64,000 nucleotides of DNA from Pseudoscardovia radai. Its GTDB lineage: Bacteria > Actinomycetota > Actinomycetes > Actinomycetales > Bifidobacteriaceae. The stretch covers positions 21,186 through 85,185 of the forward strand of contig NZ_MWWR01000019.1 in the NCBI RefSeq assembly GCF_002259605.1, given 5' to 3'. The position numbers and the translations under genes were made by a program. The notes beneath the pieces were generated by a model. It was not told where the DNA came from and ran no database searches. It saw only the letters and a list, made by a program, of their open reading frames with translations. Of this stretch, positions 1 through 9,635 are shown piece after piece (positions within the stretch are counted from its first letter, which is position 1; each line of letters opens with the position of its first letter).

Positions 1-854
1 CGAATCCGCCTTGGAATGACCTGAGGCTGATGACGAAATCTCCAGCTCGGACCAGCTTGTACGAACTCAGGTTATCCGTTTTGAATTTAATGTCTCTGCT
101 TTGGTCGTCTCGGTAAACCATGCCTTCGCTTTGCGTCGCCGACAATACCGGGAGATCAGAATGGCCATTCTCCTTGACAGGGACAAACTGTTCCGAAGAC
201 CGTCGCTGCTCCCAGTCTTCGCTGAATCCACTGAACCTCAGCCGTGGCTGTGTTTCACCCTCGCGCGGGAACATGAGCTGCAGGTAGGCTTGTTTCTTCT
301 GCTTGAGGAGGGTCTCCTGTCGCTCGGCGGCGGCGATAAGGCTGTCGAGGGTCGAGAAGAAGACGCCGATGCGGCGTTGCTCGGGGAGAGACGGAATTCC
401 GAAGGCAGCGGAACCGACCAATTCCCAATCCGCACGGGGCATTTTGGAACCGGAGGACTGGTTGGCAATCGTAATAAACCTGGGGCTCTGAATGAGGGAG
501 AACAAGAAAGAGCTGGCAACACTCGAAGGTGCAAGAACCCACCAATCACCAACGGCAACGCCACGAAAACCAGGCTTCAGCCGATTGCCAAGATACGGGC
601 GCAGCTTCCCGTACAGAACGTCACCAGGTTCGAAACAAATACCTCTCTTCCCTTCTTTGGAGGTGAAGTCCCTTGCAAGAGCACCTCTACCAGCTTCCAC
701 ATCTTCATATTCAACAGATGGCATATCCTCCGTGGAAATTGCCTGCGCTGATCGCCGAACGACCACCTCCCCCAACTGTCGCTGCTCCCAAGGGTCAGTG
801 AAGCCGCGGAAACGCAGTTCTGGCACCGTTTTCTTGCTGTTCTTCTTGGCCATT
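1..854 (-). CDS. hsdS: Type I restriction system specificity subunit HsdS (C-terminus outside window)
   Basis: Reads open from an ATG at 854 to the window edge, 284 codons with no stop. The subunit recognises the DNA target and positions HsdM and HsdR. The first target-recognition domain begins near residue 11 (ELRFRGFTDPWEQRQLGEV); a conserved helical spacer follows (SLPEQRRIGVFFSTLDSLI, then Q-rich KQKKQAYLQLMF), and the second domain restarts with RLRFSGFSEDWEQRR, the usual internal duplication of HsdS. The rest of the second domain is outside the window, so completeness cannot be judged. It is the last gene of the minus-strand hsd operon, 43 bp after the Mrr-like gene. Target-recognition domains of this family vary strongly between strains, so the recognition site cannot be inferred. 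Confidence 0.93.
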
Positions 855-897
855 ATTACCTCGTGTTCGTGAAAATCAATGCACATTCTTGGGTGTG

Positions 898-1896
898 CTA
901 AACCCGGTCGGGATGGAAGAAATCGTCATCAAGCACCCATGCCGTGACTTCCTGGGTGTGCAGATGGTAGCGCCTGACGAGTTCGGCGATTTTCGTGCCA
1001 TTGATCAGCGTGACCATCCGTGTGTAGGAGCGAGATGCGCGGACGGCGTCTTGCGAAAAGTCGGACGTGGTGATGAAGATACCGTATTCGGCGTTGAACT
1101 TGTCCATTGCGCCACGGAATCGGTCAATCTCCGGGCTGGACACCGTTCCCTGCCAACGCTTCGCCTGGATGGCAACGCGAGTGGTCCGAAAATCGTCGCC
1201 AGTCACGTAGCCGAAGCCGTCGATTCCGCCATCACCCGTTGCTTTGATACCGAGATCAGGGTCAATGGTGACGCCCATTTCCTTCACCAGCTCGCGGGCG
1301 AATTCCTCAAACCGTATCGGCGTCAGGCCCATGAGCGCGTTGTGCAGCCTAGATTGGAACTCGGTTTCAGGGTCTTCGGATTCGGGAAGCGACATCTCAG
1401 TTTGTTCGATGGCGTCACCCGTGTCTTCCGCCTGTTCCACGGTAGGCACAGGTGCTTCTGTCTCGACAGGTTGCACGGAATTCTCCGAGTTGGCTTCACG
1501 CAATTGCTTGTTGCGTTTCGCACGGCGGTTCCACTCCGCGCGAGCTGGCTTGAACACTTCCTTCGTGAGATCCCATGAATTCATGTCCACTTCACGGCCC
1601 TTATCCGTCAGGGCAACCGTATGCCTGTCTTCGTCAGACAGGTACCCAGTGAAGACCAGATCCTTGATACTCATGTAGAAGGGGAAGTCGAAGGGGCGGA
1701 ACGTCTCGCCGGGCCGGTTCGGGGAGTCCTTCTCCGCAGTGATCGTCTCTACATCAATGACGCGTGAGGAATTCTTCAATTCCTCACGAATCTGGGCACG
1801 CGTTGCGCGTCCGCCCAGCAGACGAACGACGCGGATGATTTCCGGGTAAATCAGTCGGCGTTGCTCGTCTTGTGGCAAATCATGGAATTCGGTCAT
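898..1896 (-). CDS. Mrr-family restriction endonuclease (winged helix plus PD-(D/E)xK)
   Basis: A 332-residue protein with an N-terminal winged-helix-like region (about 10-110; PEIIRVVRLLGG, then LTDKGRE), an acidic low-complexity linker (135-180), and a C-terminal Mrr catalytic domain. The domain shows RFEEFARELVKEMG (195-208), the metal-binding GDGGIDG (221-227) and the QAKRW motif (244-248), followed by EIDRFRGAM. Mrr enzymes cut modified or foreign DNA. The ATG overlaps the hsdM stop as ATGA, so the gene is translationally coupled inside the type I operon, between hsdM and hsdS. It may be a second nuclease that cuts methylated DNA or one that couples to HsdM. The family is clear; the target is not. 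Confidence 0.88.
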   Translation of the reverse strand: MTEFHDLPQDEQRRLIYPEIIRVVRLLGGRATRAQIREELKNSSRVIDVETITAEKDSPNRPGETFRPFDFPFYMSIKDLVFTGYLSDEDRHTVALTDKGREVDMNSWDLTKEVFKPARAEWNRRAKRNKQLREANSENSVQPVETEAPVPTVEQAEDTGDAIEQTEMSLPESEDPETEFQSRLHNALMGLTPIRFEEFARELVKEMGVTIDPDLGIKATGDGGIDGFGYVTGDDFRTTRVAIQAKRWQGTVSSPEIDRFRGAMDKFNAEYGIFITTSDFSQDAVRASRSYTRMVTLINGTKIAELVRRYHLHTQEVTAWVLDDDFFHPDRV

Positions 1897-3632
1897 TCCT
1901 GCGCCTCCGATGTTGCTTCCTTGCCGGCCTGCTTCGACCCATCGCTGTTCATCGCTGACGTGGGCACGAGTTGGTCGATCATGGCCTGGAGCTCCTTCTG
2001 GAGGCGTTCCATCTCCTTGGCATTGCTCTCGAGCTCGCGGTTGACTTCGTCGAGATCGATGGGCGCTTCTTCTTCGAAAGTATCAACGTAACGGGGGATG
2101 TTCAGGTTGTAGTCGTTCTCCTTGATTTCTTCAAGCGTCGCCACATGAGCGTACTTGTCCACGTCTTTGCGGGCGGCATAGGTGTCGATGACCTTCTGGA
2201 TGTCTTCGTCGCGCAGGCGGTTCTGGTTCTTGCCCTTCTCGAAATTTTGGGAGGCGTCGATGAAGAGGATGTCGTTCGTCGTCCTGTCTTTGCGGAATAC
2301 CAGCACGACGGTCGGAATCGACGTGGAGTAGAACAGGTTGCTCGGCATGCCGATCACGGCATCGAGGTAGTTCTTGTCGATGATGGCGCGGCGGATGGTG
2401 CCTTCGGCGGCGCCGCGGAACAGCACGCCGTGGGGGAGCACAATGGCCATGCGCCCGGTGGGCTTGAGATGGTAGAGGCAATGTTCCACGAAGGCGTAGT
2501 CGGCCTTGGACTTGGGTGCGAGCTTGCCGAAGTCCTTGAAACGGGGATCCTTCAGCTTGGATTCCGCGTTGTCCCAATGCTGCGAATACGGCGGGTTAGC
2601 CACCACCGCATCGAAGGAGCGCGGATGGTCGATTCCATTGCTGTCGATGCCGTCCGGCCAATCCTGCTCGAGGGTGTCGGCGTTGCGCAGATCCATCCAC
2701 TGGTAGTCCACGTCGTGCATCATGAGGTTCATGCGCGCGAGGTTGTATGTGGTGCGGTTGAGTTCCTGTCCGTAGAAATGCACATGCTTGTCGGCGGGCA
2801 GCTCACCGTTGTTCGCCTTCCTCAGCTCGCCCTGCACCGTGAGCAGGAGCGACCCCGATCCGCACGTGGGGTCATAGACGTCAAAATCCACGCCGGGAGC
2901 ATGCACCGCAGCCTTCTCCGTGTCGCTCGAATCCTCCGGCACATAGGTGACGAGACCGGCCAGCACACGCGACACTTCGTGCGGGGTGTAGAACTCGCCT
3001 GCCTTTTTGCCGCTGTTGCCGGCGAACTGTGCGATGAGGTACTCGTAGACGTTGCCCAGGATGTCGTGCCCGGATTCATCCAGGAAGTTCACCTCGTCGA
3101 TGCGTTCCACCAGGTCCGCCAGCGCCTTCGTGCGCGCAGCGGTTGAGTTGCCCAGAGACGAGTTCATGAGGTTGATGTCGTCAAACACGTCACGGAAGTC
3201 GCGGCTGGCGTCGGCATTGAGCTGTGCGTTCTGCTTGAAGTGGTCGAAGATGTTGCCGAAGTCCTCGGGGCGCACCTGCTGGTCCTTGACCTTGCGGACG
3301 AGAGTCGCCCACGTGTCTTCCGGATCGATGGCGTAGCCGAGTTCCTCGGAAAGGGCCTGGTGCCATTCATCCAGCCCCTCCTGCTCGACGTCGCGCGCAT
3401 AGGCGTCATTGATGTCTTCGTCGTCCTCCACGGTCAGGAGCCCTGAATTCTTCAGGAAACGCTCCTGCTTGGCGGAGAGATAGCGGTAGAAGATGAAGCC
3501 GAGAATGTAGTCGCGGAACTCGCTGGCATCCATCTTTCCACGCAGTGCGTTCGCCATCGCCCACAGCTGTGACGTGAGGTTCTTCGCGCGCTGCTCGTCG
3601 GAGATATGTTCGGGTTCGTTCTGCTCTGTCAT
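1893..3632 (-). CDS. hsdM: Type I restriction-modification DNA methyltransferase subunit HsdM
   Basis: A 579-residue N6-adenine methyltransferase that, with HsdS, methylates the host target and forms the core of the restriction complex. The helical HsdM N-terminal domain (about 15-150; SQLWAMANALRGKMDASEFR) is followed by the catalytic domain: GEFYTPHEVSRVLAGLV (212-228), the SAM-binding motif DPTCGSGSLLL (254-264), and the catalytic NPPY at 346-349. The C-terminus is a coiled coil rich in Glu/Leu (about 525-560), as usual for the HsdS contact. The start at 3632 has a plausible AGGAACAG site. It lies 47 bp after hsdR and overlaps the Mrr-like gene by 4 bp. Confidence 0.97.
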   Translation of the reverse strand: MTEQNEPEHISDEQRAKNLTSQLWAMANALRGKMDASEFRDYILGFIFYRYLSAKQERFLKNSGLLTVEDDEDINDAYARDVEQEGLDEWHQALSEELGYAIDPEDTWATLVRKVKDQQVRPEDFGNIFDHFKQNAQLNADASRDFRDVFDDINLMNSSLGNSTAARTKALADLVERIDEVNFLDESGHDILGNVYEYLIAQFAGNSGKKAGEFYTPHEVSRVLAGLVTYVPEDSSDTEKAAVHAPGVDFDVYDPTCGSGSLLLTVQGELRKANNGELPADKHVHFYGQELNRTTYNLARMNLMMHDVDYQWMDLRNADTLEQDWPDGIDSNGIDHPRSFDAVVANPPYSQHWDNAESKLKDPRFKDFGKLAPKSKADYAFVEHCLYHLKPTGRMAIVLPHGVLFRGAAEGTIRRAIIDKNYLDAVIGMPSNLFYSTSIPTVVLVFRKDRTTNDILFIDASQNFEKGKNQNRLRDEDIQKVIDTYAARKDVDKYAHVATLEEIKENDYNLNIPRYVDTFEEEAPIDLDEVNRELESNAKEMERLQKELQAMIDQLVPTSAMNSDGSKQAGKEATSEAQE

Positions 3633-3679
3633 GTCTGTTCCTGTTCTTAATGAGTGCTCTTGCGGTTATTGGCCGGCGG

Positions 3680-6600
3680 TCAGTACTTGGTCATCTGGTC
3701 GGCGAAGTTCTGGAGAGCTTCGTGCAGTTTGTTGCGGTACTGCAGTCGGGACATCTCGCGGATCTCGGGATCCTCGGCGTCGCTCTGGTAGTAGCAGGCC
3801 ACTCCGTCGCTCATGATCGCGCCCTTGTACAGACGCTCGAATTCGCTTCCCTGGTTAAGGTCGGACGCTCCCTTGGTATGGCGCCTGATGATTTTCTCGA
3901 TGAGCTCTCGCGCAGTAGTCACTTCAAGCAGACCCCACTTCTTTCTGAAATTAAGAATCTGGCGGCGCTGGCTTGCCTCGGTGTACTTGTCCACGATGTT
4001 GAGGACGTGTTCCGGCTTGACGGGGTAGGTGAGATTCTGCGTCTCTTCGAGCTCGCGGCTCTTCGCGGCATCCGCCGTTCGGATGATCCGGCTGGCCTGC
4101 TTGCGGTTTTCCATGGCGTTGGCATGGTCTTTGAGCACAGTGTACTTTTTCTCCACGTCGTCGGAACCCTCGTGAACGGCGTTGATGAGGTCGGCGAGGA
4201 GTTTCGCGATGTAGTCGAAGTTCACTCGTACATCGGAGATGTGCTCGACCCTGAAGTGAAGCGAGTCCATGTCGAGCAGCGGTTTGTCTTCAGGGTCTGC
4301 GGGGTTAACCGGATTGGCGGGATCGGCCGGCGTGGTATCGATGTAAAGCGTTGTGACGCTCCACTCGTATTCCTTCTGGTTGATGCCAAGGTCGTCATAC
4401 AACTTGTCCGGATTGTCGTAGTCGAATTCGTCGTACTGCTTGAGCCTGCCCACGTTGTCATTGAGCTCCTGGACAAGCTGGTGGATGTGGGCTTGTGTTT
4501 CTTCGCTCTGCGGCGTGCGGGCAAAGCCATCCGTCAGCTCGCGGATCTCGTCAACGATCTTCTTCGTCTTCTCGACGGCCTCATCATACGGCTCCGCGAG
4601 AACCGAAGACAGGTCGTCGGGATCAATCGGCAGCTTTTCCTGGACGTTGGCGGAATCACGATTCGCATACTTGCTGATGGCCTCGTCCATCAGCTTCTTG
4701 GAGATGGTGGGGTAGCGGTAGTTGACGATGCGGCCGAAGGGCTTGGCCTCTGAATCCTCCACGCGGTTCGTGCGCGAATATGCCTGGATGAGGTTCGCGC
4801 CGGCGAGAACTCGGTCGACGTACAGGGTGTTGAGCTTGGGGGCATCGTATCCCGTCAGAAGCTGATCCACCACGATGGCGAGGTCGAGTTTCTCACCCTC
4901 ACGCTGCTTGTCGGCGAGCCTTTCCATCACATCGTTGAAATAGCCATCGACGTTGAGGTCGTCCTGGCACCAGCTGGTGCCGAAGGTCTGGTCGTAGTCC
5001 TTAATTGCGGTACGCAGCCCAAGGTTGTTCGCATACTGATTATCGCCATTGTCAGTGGACCACGAGAACGTCACCGCGACCTTGATCGGTTGCTTGCCTT
5101 CTTCGACCAGCTTGGCGTTTGCCTTCTTGAACTCCTCGTAGTATGCGAGCGCCATCGGGATCGAGGATCCACCCCCGCGCACGTGGGTGGTGAGGATGGC
5201 GTTGTAGCGGAACTCTTTCGAACGGTTGCGCCACTTGGTGACGATGTCTTCCACCACCTTCTCGATATGGTGCGGATTCGAGTCATAGACGCCCGAATCG
5301 ACGAGGCGTTCGGCTTCGTCGCTGGACATGCGGGCGATTTGATCATCGATCTCGCCTTCGCTGAGGTTCGGATTGTGCTCGGCGAGAATGGCGGGGAGCA
5401 CCTTCTCGCGAATCTCATCGTCGGGAAGCGTATGTTCGAAGTCCACCTTAAAGCCCAGCACGTTCTTGTCTGCGATGGCTTCGCGAATGGTGTATGCGTG
5501 GATGAGCGGGCCGAACGCCTTGTAGGTCAGGTCTCCCTCGAAGGCAGGGGTTCCTGTGTAGCCGACCCATGCGGAACGGGGGAACTTGTTCTTGATCACG
5601 CGGATCATCTCGCCGTTCGTGGAGCGGTGCGCCTCGTCGACGATGAACACAGTGTTCTTCTTGTCTTGACGGGGGAATGATGCGCTCGAGGAGAGCTTCG
5701 CGAGCTTCTGGATGGACGTGACGATAATCGAGTCCTTGGTGGAGGTGCTCGACAGCTTGCGCTTGAGATCGCGCACATTGGCGGTGTCTGTGATGATACC
5801 GGCCTTCTTGTCGGAGGTGGATTCCGGGTCATAATCGGGGTCGTAGGCCTGGTAGTCCTCGAAGGTCTGCTTCGTCAGCGCCCTGCGGTCCACGACGAAC
5901 ACGACCTTGTCGACGTTGGGCAGGCGCGCTGCGAGCCATGCTGTCTTGAAGCTGCTGATGGTTTTGCCTGAGCCGGTGGTGTGCCACACATAGCCCACTT
6001 CCTGTGCGTCGGTACCGAAGGTGTGGTTTCGAAGCTTCTCCAGAACACGCTTCGCGGCATACACCTGGTAGGGGCGCATGACGATGAGCTTGTTGTGCTT
6101 GGGGGAATTGTCGAGAATCATATAGTTCGTGGCCATCCGGTGAGCCTGGGGGATGGACAGGAACAGATTGCAGAACTCCTTCCAATCGTAGACAGGGGAG
6201 CTGTCTTTCTCATGCTGCCAGCGGAACGCGAACGCGTTGTTGAAGGAGTCGGCATCGGTGTTCGCCATGTAGTGGACGTCGGTGGGTGTCATTTCGACGA
6301 GAATCTGCAAGGTGGAGAAGATATCGCCGTACATGTCCCAGCTGGCGTACTGCTGCATCTGGTTCATGGCTTCCTTGGGGTCATGGCTCGAAGCCTTCTC
6401 CTCGATCTGGATGATCGGCAGGCCGTTGATGAGGAGAGTGGTGTCGAAACGGCAGTTGGGCGCGCCGGCCTGGACGTGCTCGCGCTTGATTTGGTTGACG
6501 ATTTGATACGTGGTGTTACCTGCGCCTACCTGGTCCTGGTCGAAGACGGTGAGGTATGTGGGTGCTCCGCCGTTGGAATCGTCACGTTGAATCTGCACCT

Positions 6601-6898
6601 GGGTCACGCCGTTGACTCCGTAGATCCACTGCCCAGCCTTGAACGGGGAGGTAAGGGCGCAGATCTCCTTTTGAACCTGCGCGAATTCCTGGTCGCTCAG
6701 CGGCTTGCCCTGCAGTTTGTCCGCGTTGTTGCGCTCGAGGATTGTGCGGAAGTTATCCCACAGTTGCGGAATCGTCTTGATTTCCGGTCGGTATTCCCAC
6801 TGCTTCGTGCCACCGAGATGCTGCAAGTAATCGATGAGCTCATCCTCGAAGGCGAGTTCCGCCTGCGGCTTCTCGATGAATTCCATCTTCGTCTTCAT
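3680..6898 (-). CDS. hsdR: Type I restriction endonuclease subunit HsdR
   Basis: A 1072-residue motor-nuclease that translocates and cuts unmodified DNA. The N-terminal PD-(D/E)xK nuclease shows FDTTLLINGLPIIQIEEKAS (151-170), with Asp152 and the Glu-Glu-Lys at 166-168. The SF2 helicase follows: Walker A TTGSGKT (307-313), the VVDRRALTKQ motif, DEAH (421-424) and YTGTP. The helical C-terminus extends to about 1070. I chose ATG 6898 because AAGGGA lies just upstream; an in-frame start at 6943 is possible but has a weaker site. First gene of the operon hsdR-hsdM-mrr-hsdS. Length is normal for the family and no key motif is missing. Confidence 0.97.
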   Translation of the reverse strand: MKTKMEFIEKPQAELAFEDELIDYLQHLGGTKQWEYRPEIKTIPQLWDNFRTILERNNADKLQGKPLSDQEFAQVQKEICALTSPFKAGQWIYGVNGVTQVQIQRDDSNGGAPTYLTVFDQDQVGAGNTTYQIVNQIKREHVQAGAPNCRFDTTLLINGLPIIQIEEKASSHDPKEAMNQMQQYASWDMYGDIFSTLQILVEMTPTDVHYMANTDADSFNNAFAFRWQHEKDSSPVYDWKEFCNLFLSIPQAHRMATNYMILDNSPKHNKLIVMRPYQVYAAKRVLEKLRNHTFGTDAQEVGYVWHTTGSGKTISSFKTAWLAARLPNVDKVVFVVDRRALTKQTFEDYQAYDPDYDPESTSDKKAGIITDTANVRDLKRKLSSTSTKDSIIVTSIQKLAKLSSSASFPRQDKKNTVFIVDEAHRSTNGEMIRVIKNKFPRSAWVGYTGTPAFEGDLTYKAFGPLIHAYTIREAIADKNVLGFKVDFEHTLPDDEIREKVLPAILAEHNPNLSEGEIDDQIARMSSDEAERLVDSGVYDSNPHHIEKVVEDIVTKWRNRSKEFRYNAILTTHVRGGGSSIPMALAYYEEFKKANAKLVEEGKQPIKVAVTFSWSTDNGDNQYANNLGLRTAIKDYDQTFGTSWCQDDLNVDGYFNDVMERLADKQREGEKLDLAIVVDQLLTGYDAPKLNTLYVDRVLAGANLIQAYSRTNRVEDSEAKPFGRIVNYRYPTISKKLMDEAISKYANRDSANVQEKLPIDPDDLSSVLAEPYDEAVEKTKKIVDEIRELTDGFARTPQSEETQAHIHQLVQELNDNVGRLKQYDEFDYDNPDKLYDDLGINQKEYEWSVTTLYIDTTPADPANPVNPADPEDKPLLDMDSLHFRVEHISDVRVNFDYIAKLLADLINAVHEGSDDVEKKYTVLKDHANAMENRKQASRIIRTADAAKSRELEETQNLTYPVKPEHVLNIVDKYTEASQRRQILNFRKKWGLLEVTTARELIEKIIRRHTKGASDLNQGSEFERLYKGAIMSDGVACYYQSDAEDPEIREMSRLQYRNKLHEALQNFADQMTKY

Positions 6899-7254
6899 TG
6901 AATCCCTTCTTCGCTTCGTTGACGCCATTGTCGCGCACTTCAAGCGACAGTCTCATGAATAGTGTAATACGGCGATGGCTTGGATGCAGCAATCCGTAAC
7001 CCCATAAGCCCCACTTATAAGCCATCATCGGCGAAATTTGTTATCGGAAAGTCTGATGGCTTCATCGAAGATACTTGGAGAACGAGTGCGCGTTTCTTTG
7101 AATGCGGCGCGGGTACATTCATTGACGGTTCCCCGAAAGGCGGCAAGGCCAGCTGCTCCATTGTGCTTCGAGCGTGGCCGGGTTATCGTCATGTTGTCTT
7201 CCCGCCATGCCTTCTTGAGGAGCCTCCAGAACAGATTCGAGAGAAGGATGGATA
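6899..7254. other. Divergent intergenic region between hsdR and the amino-acid ABC operon
   Basis: About 356 bp separating the minus-strand hsdR from the plus-strand transporter operon, so it should hold promoters for both. It is AT-richer near 6950-7060. I see the purine-rich ribosome site GAGAAGGAT at 7240-7248 for the downstream gene. I did not find a convincing -35/-10 pair, riboswitch or coding region. Confidence 0.5.
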
Positions 7255-8115
7255 GTGAGCTTCTACCATAAGGCCGTCTCCACCGCCGCAGCCGCAATCC
7301 TCGTCGGTGTCAGCGCTTTTGCGTTCGCCGGTTGCACCAAGGTGTCCGATTCCCAGTCCGCCGCATCGTCCAACAATGGCGTGACCACCATCAACTTCGT
7401 GCTTGAAAGCAATGACAAGCCGTATTCGTATGCGGACGAGAACGGCGATCCCGCCGGTTTTGACCTCGATGTGCTCAAGGCCATCGATGACAAGCTCGAC
7501 AACTACACCTTCACCTACCAGGTGCAGGATTATGACACCGCACTCGTCGGCGTCAAGCAGGGCAAGTATGACGCGCTCATCGGAGCTTTCTTCGAAACAC
7601 CGGCCCGCGCGGAGGAATACCAGCTGTCCACGCCTTACAACTACTACTTCATGAACCTCATCGTTCCTCAAGACAGCTCCATCAACTCCCTCGAAGACCT
7701 CAATGGCAAGACCATCGCCCCCATCGTGCCCACCGACGGGCGCTATGTGGCGCTCCAGAACTGGCTTCAGCGCCACCCGGATGTGAAGATCGACGTTCCC
7801 ACCGTCTCCAATCAGGAGACGTTCCCGGACATGATCAACTCCGTGCATGACGGCACGTATGCGGCCGTGTATCTGTCGAAGGACCAGTACGACGGTGTCA
7901 AGGACTCGCTGGGGTATGAGATGAAGGTCACCGACGTGGTCGATGGCGCCGGTACCGTCATCCTGTACAACAAGGACAACCAGACGAACCTCAAGAACGA
8001 CATCGATACACAGATCAACGCTCTGATCTCGGATGGCACGTTCTCCGACCTGAGCAACAAATGGTTCAACCAAGACAACTACCAGATTGCGAAGAAGCTG
8101 GGATTGCTGTCCTGA
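7255..8115 (+). CDS. Amino-acid ABC transporter substrate-binding lipoprotein
   Basis: A 286-residue periplasmic-binding-protein family 3 receptor. It starts with GTG at 7255 behind GAGAAGGAT. The signal peptide ends in the lipobox AFAGC, giving lipidated Cys27 on the outer face of the membrane. The mature protein shows the family 3 pattern: FVLESNDKPYSYADENGDPA then GFDLDVLKAID near 60-80, YDALIGAF, and a C-terminal LISDGTFSDLSNKWFNQDN. It delivers a polar amino acid or analogue to the permeases that follow. The ligand cannot be read from sequence, but the ATC-hydrolase-family gene in the same operon hints at a sulfur-containing, cysteine-related compound. Confidence 0.92.
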   Translation: MSFYHKAVSTAAAAILVGVSAFAFAGCTKVSDSQSAASSNNGVTTINFVLESNDKPYSYADENGDPAGFDLDVLKAIDDKLDNYTFTYQVQDYDTALVGVKQGKYDALIGAFFETPARAEEYQLSTPYNYYFMNLIVPQDSSINSLEDLNGKTIAPIVPTDGRYVALQNWLQRHPDVKIDVPTVSNQETFPDMINSVHDGTYAAVYLSKDQYDGVKDSLGYEMKVTDVVDGAGTVILYNKDNQTNLKNDIDTQINALISDGTFSDLSNKWFNQDNYQIAKKLGLLS

Positions 8116-8181
8116 AACGGATGAAGGCGCGGACGAGCGCATACACCGCCCGCGCCTTCGTCAGACTGACAGGAGGTGAAC

Positions 8182-8880
8182 ATGGAAACTCCCTCGCAGA
8201 TAGTGGCGAAGGTATTCCCGGGCATCGTGGCGCATATTCCGCAGACACTGCTGTACTGGTTCCTTCCGTCGGTACTCGCGTTATTTCTCGGCGCCTTGTT
8301 GTGCTGGGCGCGGGTGTCGAGCCGGCGCAATCCCCTGTACTGGATTTGCACAGTCAGCATCTCTTTCTTCCGCGGCACGCCCGGAATCGTGCAGATTTAC
8401 ATCGTGTTCTTCGGCTTGCCCAAGCTCATCTGGGCGATCGGCTATGACGTGAGCGACTGGACCGCAGGCGTGTACTTCATCATCGCCACCACACTGAACC
8501 TGTCATGCTTCATGGCGGAGACCCTGCGCGGGGGCTACCTGGCGCTCGACCGTGGCCAAGTGGAGGCGGGGCTGAGCATCGGATTCAACCGGGCGCAGAA
8601 CTTTATCCATGTCATCGCACCGCAGACCCTCAAGGTTGCTTTGCTCAACATCAAAAACCTTGAGATCGACATGCTCAAGGACACATCGGTGGCGTACACA
8701 ATCGGTGCGGTCGAGATCATGGGCTATGCCAATCGCATGATCTCCCTGAGGTCCGGAGTGGGGCAGCTGTGGATTCTCGGAACGGCCGCCGTGGTGTATT
8801 TCGTGATGTGCGCCGTGCTCGAGGTCGTGTTCAATCTTGCGACGCGCCGCATCTCGCGCTATGAGGAGGCTGCACGATGA
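8182..8880 (+). CDS. Amino-acid ABC transporter permease (HisM/GlnP type), first subunit
   Basis: A 232-residue inner-membrane permease with several hydrophobic segments and the EAA-like coupling loop (ALDRGQVEAGLSIGFNRAQN, about 120-139) that docks to the ATPase. ATG 8182 is preferred over an in-frame GTG at 8176 because the AGGAGG ribosome site (8171-8176) overlaps the GTG and is correctly spaced for the ATG. The typical motif FFRGTPGIVQIYIVFFG is present near residues 60-75. It heterodimerises with the next permease, whose start codon overlaps this stop. Confidence 0.93.
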   Translation: METPSQIVAKVFPGIVAHIPQTLLYWFLPSVLALFLGALLCWARVSSRRNPLYWICTVSISFFRGTPGIVQIYIVFFGLPKLIWAIGYDVSDWTAGVYFIIATTLNLSCFMAETLRGGYLALDRGQVEAGLSIGFNRAQNFIHVIAPQTLKVALLNIKNLEIDMLKDTSVAYTIGAVEIMGYANRMISLRSGVGQLWILGTAAVVYFVMCAVLEVVFNLATRRISRYEEAAR

Positions 8881-9614
8881 ACCTCGACACCGATTTCATG
8901 CTGTCCGACTTTCCGACGGTTTTCGCTGCCTTGCCTAGTACGTTGCTGTTGTCGCTGGATTCCATGCTGTGGGCGTTGGTTTTCGCTCTGATTTGCGGAG
9001 GAGCGCAGCTGGCGAAGATTCCGGTGCTCGACAAGGTCACGCTCGTCATCAATACCTTCATCAAAGGTATTCCGCTCGTCGTGCAGCTGCTGTTCTGCTA
9101 TTACGCGGTTCCGTATGTGGTCAAGTGGTTCGACGGGCTCACCGGCCGTGCGTACGATCCGCGTCACCTGCCGTATTTCGGAGCGGCGGTTCTGGCGCTG
9201 GCCTTGAATTTCGGCGCATACATCACGGACGTGGTCATATCCTCCGCCCGCGCGGTCGACAAAGGCCAATGGGAATCCGCGTACGCCTGCGGAATGACGC
9301 GCTTCCAGGCGCTGCGCCGGATCGTGGCTCCCCAGATTGCCGTCATCTCCCTGCCGAACATGACGAATTACTTCATCTGGCTGCTCAAGGGCACAAGCCT
9401 CGCGTCCATCGTGAATGTCACGGAGATGCTCACGACGGCGCGACTCAGCGCCTCGGACGGCTACCAATTCCTCGAAGCCTACATTGATGCAGCCGTCATC
9501 TACTGGATCGTGTGCGCGTGCATCGAATGGGCGTCGGGCAGACTCTACCGTTCGGCGGGGCGTTACCTTGCATCGCCCAGCGGCGGCGCGTTGCAACACA
9601 GCAATCGTTCGTAA
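8877..9614 (+). CDS. Amino-acid ABC transporter permease, second subunit
   Basis: A 245-residue polytopic permease of the His/Glu/Gln/Arg family. It shows FIKGIPLVVQLLFCYYAVPY near 60-79 and the coupling loop AVDKGQWESAYACGMTRFQA near 125-144. ATG overlaps the preceding permease stop as ATGA, implying coupled translation and equal stoichiometry. Together with the neighbouring receptor, first permease and ATPase it completes a canonical importer. Confidence 0.93.
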   Translation: MNLDTDFMLSDFPTVFAALPSTLLLSLDSMLWALVFALICGGAQLAKIPVLDKVTLVINTFIKGIPLVVQLLFCYYAVPYVVKWFDGLTGRAYDPRHLPYFGAAVLALALNFGAYITDVVISSARAVDKGQWESAYACGMTRFQALRRIVAPQIAVISLPNMTNYFIWLLKGTSLASIVNVTEMLTTARLSASDGYQFLEAYIDAAVIYWIVCACIEWASGRLYRSAGRYLASPSGGALQHSNRS

Positions 9615-9635
9615 TTTTGTAATAAGGAGGCCATC

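Noticed and set aside
6899..7254. Riboswitch or T-box ahead of the amino-acid transporter
   Set aside because: I found no conserved T-box, SAM or lysine riboswitch core by eye.
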